Source: Cohnella laeviribosi DSM 21336
Lineage (GTDB): Bacteria > Bacillota > Bacilli > Paenibacillales > Paenibacillaceae
Assembly (NCBI RefSeq): GCF_000378425.1
Contig: NZ_KB899809.1
Location: 62,001-126,000, forward strand
DNA: 64,000 bases
Direction of reading: 5' to 3'
How positions within the stretch are numbered: position 1 is the first letter of the stretch; each line of letters starts with the position of its first letter. The notes under the pieces are model-generated. The model searched no databases. It was not told the origin of the DNA and saw only the letters and a program-made list of their open reading frames with translations. Of the stretch, positions 59,327 to 64,000 are shown piece after piece. Made by a program: the position numbers and the translations under genes.

Positions 59327-60301
59327 ATGGGAAACACCTATGTGGTCGTGGCGGAAGCGCGTGACGGCAAGCTCCGGCAGGTCGCCTTGGAAGCGCTTCA
59401 TGCCGCGGAATTGGCAAAAGATAACGGGGACCGCATCGCAGCCGTGCTGCTCGGATCAAACCTTTCCGAAGCGGCCGCCGAACTGGCCCGGTATACAAGC
59501 GGCCAAGTCATTATCGTCGATCATCCGGATTTGAAAACGTACAACGCCGAGGCCTATTTTGCGGCTCTTAGGCAAGCGCTCGAGTCGCTCCAGCCGCAAA
59601 CGGTGCTGTTCGGCCATACGGCGGCCGGCCGGGATCTCGCCCCTCAAATCGCCGCATGGCTGAACGCCGGGCAAATCTCGGACGTCATCGCCGTCGAAAA
59701 AGCCGGGGATGCCGTGTATTACACAAGACCGCTCTATGCCGGCAAGGCGATCGAGAAGAAACGTTTTCTCGCCGGCCCCCAAGTCGTCACCGTTCGTCCC
59801 AACAACCTTCCTCCGGCTCCGCTTGCCGCCTCGCCTGCCGAAATCGTACCGTTCGACTACGTGCCTCCCTCGTCGCTGCGCTCGGTCGTCAAGGACGTCG
59901 TGCGCAAAACCGCCGGCAAAGCGGACTTGACCGAGGCGAGAATCGTCGTCTCCGGCGGCCGGGGCGTGAGGAGCGCGGAAGGTTTTCGGCCGCTCGAGGA
60001 ATTGGCCGAAGTGCTCGGCGGCGCGGTCGGCGCTTCCCGCGGCGCCTGCGACGCCGGGTACTGCGATTACGCCCTGCAAATCGGGCAAACCGGCAAAGTC
60101 GTTACGCCCGAAATCTATATCGCCTGCGGCATCAGCGGCGCCATCCAGCACCTGGCGGGCATGAGCCGGTCGCGCATCATTATCGCGATCAACAAAGACC
60201 CGGAAGCGCCGATCTTCAAGGTCGCCGATTACGGCATCGTCGGCGATCTGTTCGAGGTCGTGCCCTTGCTGACCGAAGAGTTCAAACGCGCGCTCGCCTG
60301 A
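59327..60301 (+). CDS. etfA: Electron transfer flavoprotein alpha subunit
   Basis: A 324-residue ETF alpha subunit. The C-terminal FAD domain has [60 protein letters not shown] and [20 protein letters not shown] with [16 protein letters not shown]. The ATG at 59327 is six bases after GGAGGAGGAG; an ATG at 59321 is too close to that site. A 109-base gap separates it from etfB. Confidence 0.96.
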   Translation: MGNTYVVVAEARDGKLRQVALEALHAAELAKDNGDRIAAVLLGSNLSEAAAELARYTSGQVIIVDHPDLKTYNAEAYFAALRQALESLQPQTVLFGHTAAGRDLAPQIAAWLNAGQISDVIAVEKAGDAVYYTRPLYAGKAIEKKRFLAGPQVVTVRPNNLPPAPLAASPAEIVPFDYVPPSSLRSVVKDVVRKTAGKADLTEARIVVSGGRGVRSAEGFRPLEELAEVLGGAVGASRGACDAGYCDYALQIGQTGKVVTPEIYIACGISGAIQHLAGMSRSRIIIAINKDPEAPIFKVADYGIVGDLFEVVPLLTEEFKRALA

Positions 60302-60396
60302 ACGTTCGTGCGCAAAGCGGCGGGAAGATCCCGCCGGAGCGGTCTGGTCGTCCAGTTCCGCCGGTTCCAAGCACGAATCGGCCCATATGAAGCCCA

Positions 60397-60438
60397 AATC
60401 GGCGCCCTGCCGGGTTTCGCCCGGCGAAGGCGCCGATT
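60397..60438 (+). terminator. Probable terminator of fadR-etfBA
   Basis: A 10-bp stem AATCGGCGCC/GGCGCCGATT with an inner CCGGG/CCCGG pairing. The T-run is weak (GCCGTTTTCC), so efficiency is uncertain. The 60302-60513 gap holds nothing else that I can define. Confidence 0.5.
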
Positions 60439-60513
60439 GCCGTTTTCCGTTCGTGCCCGGAAATCCGGTCGAACGGCGGCGCGGGCGTTCGTGCAGCATG
60501 CGTCGCGCTGCCG

Positions 60514-61677
60514 TTAAGCCCCGCTCTTGTTTTTATTGTAAATATCGAAGCTGACGGCAAGCAGCAGAACAAGCCCCTTGATTCCCTGCTGCCAGTCGAT
60601 GCCGAGGCCGAGCAGCGACATCCCGTTGTTCATGACGCCCATCACGAGACCGCCGATGATCGCGCCGATGACCGTTCCGATGCCGCCGGAAGCCGAGGCG
60701 CCGCCGATAAACGCCGCCGCAATCGCGTCCAGTTCGAAGTTGACGCCCGCCTTGGGTGTGGCGGCATTCAGCCTTGCCGCATAGATCAGGCCGGAAAGCG
60801 CGGCCAGCGCGCCCATGTTGACGAAGACCCAGAACGTCACCTTTTTCGTTTTGACGCCCGACAGCTTCGCGGCCTTCTCGTTGCCTCCAATCGCGTAGAC
60901 GTGCCGCCCCATGACCGTCCTTTTCATCACGAACGTATACACGACGACAAGCGCGAACAGCAGGATCAGAATAAACGGAATGCCTTTGTACTGGGCCAGG
61001 ACAAATGTGAAGATATTGATCACCGCCACCATCGCCGCCAGCTTCAGGACGAACCACGGCATCGGCAGCACGTCGAACCCGTACTTTTGCTGGGTGCGGC
61101 GGTTGCGGATTTCCTGGGCGACCGTCACAAGCGAGAGCACAATGCCGATGACGATCGTAAGCAGATGAATGGAGTTGTTTCCGAAGTCCGGCAGAAATCC
61201 GGTGCTGATCTTCTGAAACGCCTTCGGAAAGGGCGCGATCGATTGGCCGTTCAGCACAATCATCGTAAGGCCGCGGAACAACAGCATACCGGCCAGCGTG
61301 ACGATGAAGGACGGGATTTTGACATAGGCGACCCAAAAACCTTGCCAGGCGCCCACGGCAGCCCCGATCAACAGCGACAGCGCCATCGCGGCGTAAAACG
61401 GCATGCCGTAATCCACCATCATGATGGCGGACACCGCGCCGACGAAGGCGGCGACCGAACCGACCGACAAATCGATGTGGCCGGTAATAATCACCATGAC
61501 CATCCCGATGGCGAGCACCAGAATGTAGCTGTTCTGTTGAATCAAGTTCGTCACGTTGAGCGGCTTCAGCAAAATGCCCTCCGACAAAAGCTGAAACAAC
61601 AGCGTGATCAAAACCAGCGCGACAATCATCCCGTATTGCCGGACGTTCGTTCGGAACACGTTCTTTATGACGTCCAT
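60514..61677 (-). CDS. mmsB: Multiple-sugar ABC transporter permease (MmsB/GguB type)
   Basis: A 387-residue permease with about ten membrane segments. Typical pieces are [95 protein letters not shown] and [20 protein letters not shown]. This is the ribose/xylose-type (CUT2) permease family. It is the last gene of the operon and overlaps the ATPase gene by 13 bases. Confidence 0.93.
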   Translation of the reverse strand: MDVIKNVFRTNVRQYGMIVALVLITLLFQLLSEGILLKPLNVTNLIQQNSYILVLAIGMVMVIITGHIDLSVGSVAAFVGAVSAIMMVDYGMPFYAAMALSLLIGAAVGAWQGFWVAYVKIPSFIVTLAGMLLFRGLTMIVLNGQSIAPFPKAFQKISTGFLPDFGNNSIHLLTIVIGIVLSLVTVAQEIRNRRTQQKYGFDVLPMPWFVLKLAAMVAVINIFTFVLAQYKGIPFILILLFALVVVYTFVMKRTVMGRHVYAIGGNEKAAKLSGVKTKKVTFWVFVNMGALAALSGLIYAARLNAATPKAGVNFELDAIAAAFIGGASASGGIGTVIGAIIGGLVMGVMNNGMSLLGLGIDWQQGIKGLVLLLAVSFDIYNKNKSGA

Positions 61678-63209
61678 CGTTCATTCCCCTTGCCTTTCGT
61701 CATATATTTCATCAGCAATTCCTGGCTTGCGTCCTTGCGCTCGACTTCGCCGGTAAGGCGCCCCTCGCTCATCGTGTAAATCCGGTCGCACATGCCGAGA
61801 ATTTCCGGAAGCTCCGAGGAGATGAGCAGCAGGCCCTTTCCTTCCGCGGCCAGTTGATTCATGATCGTATAGATTTCGTATTTGGCGCCGACGTCGATTC
61901 CCCGGGTCGGTTCGTCCAGAATGAGGATGTCGGGTTTGGCAAAAATCCACTTGCTGAGCACGACCTTCTGCTGGTTGCCGCCGCTCAGGTTGCCCGTTTT
62001 TTGCAGCACCGAGGGCGTCTTGATGTTCATTTTCCGGCGGAACGTCTCGGCGACCACGATCTCCTCGTTTTCGTTCACGACCCCGTTGCGGGAAATTGGG
62101 GCCAGGTTGGCGAGCGTCGTGTTCCGCTTGATGTCGTCGATCAGAATAAGGCCGTATTGCTTGCGGTCCTCGGTCACATAAGCGATTCCGTTGTCGATCG
62201 CGTCGCTGACGGTGCGAATCCGCAGCTCCCGGCCGTTCTTGTAGATTTGGCCGCTGATCTGGCGGCCGTACGACCGGCCGAATATGCTCATGGCCAGTTC
62301 GGTTCGTCCCGCGCCCATCAATCCGGCAATGCCGACGATTTCGCCCCGGCGTATATGAAAATGGACGTTGTCGATGACTTTGCGGTCCTGCTGCGGATGG
62401 TAGACGGTCCAGTTGCGGACTTCGAAGATGGTTTCTCCGATGTCGGGCGTCCGTTCCGGATACCGGTTCGTCAAATCCCGGCCGACCATTCCTTTGATAA
62501 TCCGGTCTTCGGTCACCTTGTCCGCCCGCATATCCAACGTCTCAATCGTTTTTCCGTCCCGTATAATGGTGATCGAATCCGCCACTTTGGCAATTTCGTT
62601 CAGCTTGTGCGAAATGATAATCGAAGAGATGCCCTGCGCTTTCAGCTGCAGGATCAGCTTCAGCAGATTTTCGCTGTCTTCTTCGTTGAGCGCGGCCGTC
62701 GGTTCGTCCAGAATGAGCAATTGCACCTTTTTGGAAAGGGCTTTGGCGATTTCGACAAGCTGCTGCTTGCCGACGCCCAAACTTTGAATCAACGTGTTCG
62801 GATGCTCCTTCAAACCGACGGTTTCCAGCAGCGCCTTCGTTTTGACGAACGTCTCGTTCCAATCGATGAAGCCGCCGCGCTTCTGCTCGTTGCCGAGAAA
62901 AATGTTTTCCGCAATCGACAGATACGGAATGAGCGCGAGCTCCTGATGGATGATGACGATGCCCATCTGTTCGCTTTGCTTGATGTCCTTGAACTCGCAG
63001 ACTTGGCCCTTGAACAGAATCTCGCCTTCGTAGGAGCCGTGCGGATATACCCCGCTCAGCACCTTCATCAGCGTCGACTTCCCGGCGCCGTTCTCGCCGC
63101 AGAGCGCGTGAATCTCGCCCGCCTTGACCTTCAAGTTGACATTCTCCAGCGCCTTGACGCCGGGAAATGTTTTCGTAATCCCCCGCATCTCCAAGATCGC
63201 GTCCGTCAT
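61665..63209 (-). CDS. mmsA: Multiple-sugar ABC transporter ATPase (MmsA/GguA type)
   Basis: A 514-residue duplicated ABC ATPase of the CUT2 family. The first half has Walker [17 protein letters not shown], signature [16 protein letters not shown] and Walker [16 protein letters not shown]; the second half has a degenerate Walker [18 protein letters not shown], signature [14 protein letters not shown] and Walker [17 protein letters not shown]. It energises uptake of a monosaccharide such as arabinose, galactose or xylose. The upstream gene is a ChvE-like binding protein. Confidence 0.95.
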   Translation of the reverse strand: MTDAILEMRGITKTFPGVKALENVNLKVKAGEIHALCGENGAGKSTLMKVLSGVYPHGSYEGEILFKGQVCEFKDIKQSEQMGIVIIHQELALIPYLSIAENIFLGNEQKRGGFIDWNETFVKTKALLETVGLKEHPNTLIQSLGVGKQQLVEIAKALSKKVQLLILDEPTAALNEEDSENLLKLILQLKAQGISSIIISHKLNEIAKVADSITIIRDGKTIETLDMRADKVTEDRIIKGMVGRDLTNRYPERTPDIGETIFEVRNWTVYHPQQDRKVIDNVHFHIRRGEIVGIAGLMGAGRTELAMSIFGRSYGRQISGQIYKNGRELRIRTVSDAIDNGIAYVTEDRKQYGLILIDDIKRNTTLANLAPISRNGVVNENEEIVVAETFRRKMNIKTPSVLQKTGNLSGGNQQKVVLSKWIFAKPDILILDEPTRGIDVGAKYEIYTIMNQLAAEGKGLLLISSELPEILGMCDRIYTMSEGRLTGEVERKDASQELLMKYMTKGKGNERWTS

Positions 63210-63251
63210 ATCGTCACCCGGCCTTTCATCCTTGGGAAATGATTTAAAACG

Positions 63252-63272
63252 GGGCCGGAAATAACCCGGCCC
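63252..63272 (-). terminator. Intercistronic hairpin between binding protein and ATPase genes
   Basis: Stem GGGCCGG/CCGGCCC with a 7-nt loop, followed by TTTTAAATCATTT on the minus strand. As it lies inside the operon, it may partly terminate or protect the binding-protein mRNA end. Confidence 0.6.
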
Positions 63273-63290
63273 TCCGCGATGTTCCCCGCC

Positions 63291-64000
63291 TTATTTCAAT
63301 TGGTCCTCGGTATAGTACCCCGAGTCGACTAGGACTTCCTTGTAGTTGGATTTGTCTACGGATACCGGCGTGAGCAAGTAGGAAGGCACGATTTTGACGC
63401 CGTTGTCGTACGTTTTCTCGTCGTTGACTTCCGGCTTTTGGCCGTTCAGAATCGCATCGGCCATTTTGACGGCGACTTTGGCCAGCTCGCGGGTATCCTT
63501 GAACACCGTTTGCGTCTGCTCGCCGGCAATAATCGACTTGACGGAAGCCAGCTCCGCGTCCTGGCCGGTGATGATCGGCAGCGGCTTGTCGGGGGAACCG
63601 TAGCCTACGCCTTTGAGGGAGGACAGAATGCCGATCGAGATGCCGTCATACGGGGAGAGGACCGCGTCGACCCGTTCCGTGGTGTAGTTGGCGCTGAGCA
63701 GGTTGTCCATCCGGGATTGCGCGACGCCGCCGTCCCAGCGCAGCGTGGCCACCTGATCGAACTTCGTCTGTCCGCTGCGGACAACCAGCTTGCCGGAGTC
63801 GATGTACGGCTTCAGCACGCTCATCGCGCCGTCGAAGAAGAAGTACGCGTTGTTGTCGTCCGGCGATCCGGCGAACAGCTCGATGTTGAACGGTCCTTTT
63901 CCTTCTTTCAGGCCGAGCTTTTCTTCGATATAGGAGCCTTGCAGCACGCCGACCTTGAAATTGTCGAACGTGGCGTAATAGTCGACATGCTCGGTTTTCT
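63291..64000 (-). CDS. chvE: ChvE-type sugar-binding protein, N-terminus beyond right edge
   Basis: The minus-strand frame is open to the window edge and continues upstream of the first Met-like codons ([20 protein letters not shown]), so only the C-terminal ~236 residues are present. Segments such as [60 protein letters not shown] and [20 protein letters not shown] match the multiple monosaccharide-binding proteins of the ChvE/MmsA/MmsB systems. It would deliver sugar to the importer encoded downstream. Confidence 0.92.
   Translation of the reverse strand, partial: KTEHVDYYATFDNFKVGVLQGSYIEEKLGLKEGKGPFNIELFAGSPDDNNAYFFFDGAMSVLKPYIDSGKLVVRSGQTKFDQVATLRWDGGVAQSRMDNLLSANYTTERVDAVLSPYDGISIGILSSLKGVGYGSPDKPLPIITGQDAELASVKSIIAGEQTQTVFKDTRELAKVAVKMADAILNGQKPEVNDEKTYDNGVKIVPSYLLTPVSVDKSNYKEVLVDSGYYTEDQLK

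Overview
The window looks like a chromosomal segment of a fairly GC-rich Firmicute, most likely a member of the Paenibacillaceae (Paenibacillus or Cohnella type). The reasons are Bacillus-type Shine-Dalgarno sites (AAGGAGG, GGAGG) before nearly every gene, frequent TTG and GTG starts, Bacillus-type fatty acid degradation genes (fadF-fadN-fadA-fadE with a FadR operator), a YeeI-type YebC protein, a DUF1450 protein, a stalk-domain (copper amine oxidase N-terminal-like) secreted protein and Fur boxes. I see no rRNA, tRNA, CRISPR, prophage or insertion sequence. Two genes are cut by the window edges: a YesN-like response regulator on the left and a sugar-binding lipoprotein on the right.

Layout. 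1-3.1 kb: response regulator and a GH127 beta-L-arabinofuranosidase. 3.1-5.4 kb: CBS-domain protein and MFS exporter, divergent from a MarR regulator across tandem operators. 5.4-8.3 kb: regulator, fatty-acid-hydroxylase and patatin cluster, plus a tubby-like domain protein. 8.3-11.3 kb: three tightly coupled genes (WYL regulator, AlkZ-like winged-helix protein, alpha/alpha-toroid protein). 11.4-18.7 kb: IclR regulator facing an operon with a complete branched-chain-amino-acid-type ABC importer (livKHMGF), an ATC-hydrolase-family protein and an N-carbamoyl-amino-acid hydrolase. A shared palindrome lies upstream of both the regulator and the operon. 18.9-25.1 kb: yeeI, a cryptic small ORF, MFS-GDPD pair, a three-repeat hypothetical protein, a secreted stalk-domain protein with 16-residue repeats, and a GPP34 protein.

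25.2-32.8 kb: two Fur-controlled siderophore uptake loci. They flank a gene-free 0.84-kb stretch of tandem repeats and a mannonate-dehydratase-like gene broken by one in-frame stop beside an SDR gene. 32.9-41.9 kb: greA, an SH3/glucosaminidase protein, azoreductase, a two-component system whose kinase has a Cys-rich GAF domain, a 2-hydroxyacid dehydrogenase, moeA, glutathione peroxidase, ferritin and a Fur-boxed DUF1450 gene. 42.0-45.5 kb: FixH-like, SafE/UreH2-like and CopA/FixI-like genes, a probable copper delivery set. 45.5-47.7 kb: radical SAM protein, acetyltransferase and remnants of SDR genes.

47.8-60.3 kb: a complete beta-oxidation regulon. paaI, lcfA, fadE, fadA, fadN and fadF run leftward; fadR, etfB and etfA run rightward; a near-consensus FadR palindrome lies between them. 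Acyl-CoA ligase activates fatty acids, FadE, FadN and FadA run the cycle, and EtfBA with FadF pass electrons to the menaquinone pool. 60.5-64 kb: a ChvE/MmsA/MmsB-type sugar ABC importer.

The most interesting points are the ATC-hydrolase/carbamoylase/Liv operon with its putative IclR sites, the WYL-AlkZ-toroid cluster, the structured 112-bp repeat, the small ORF with an apparent ATT start, and the stop-interrupted mannonate dehydratase gene.
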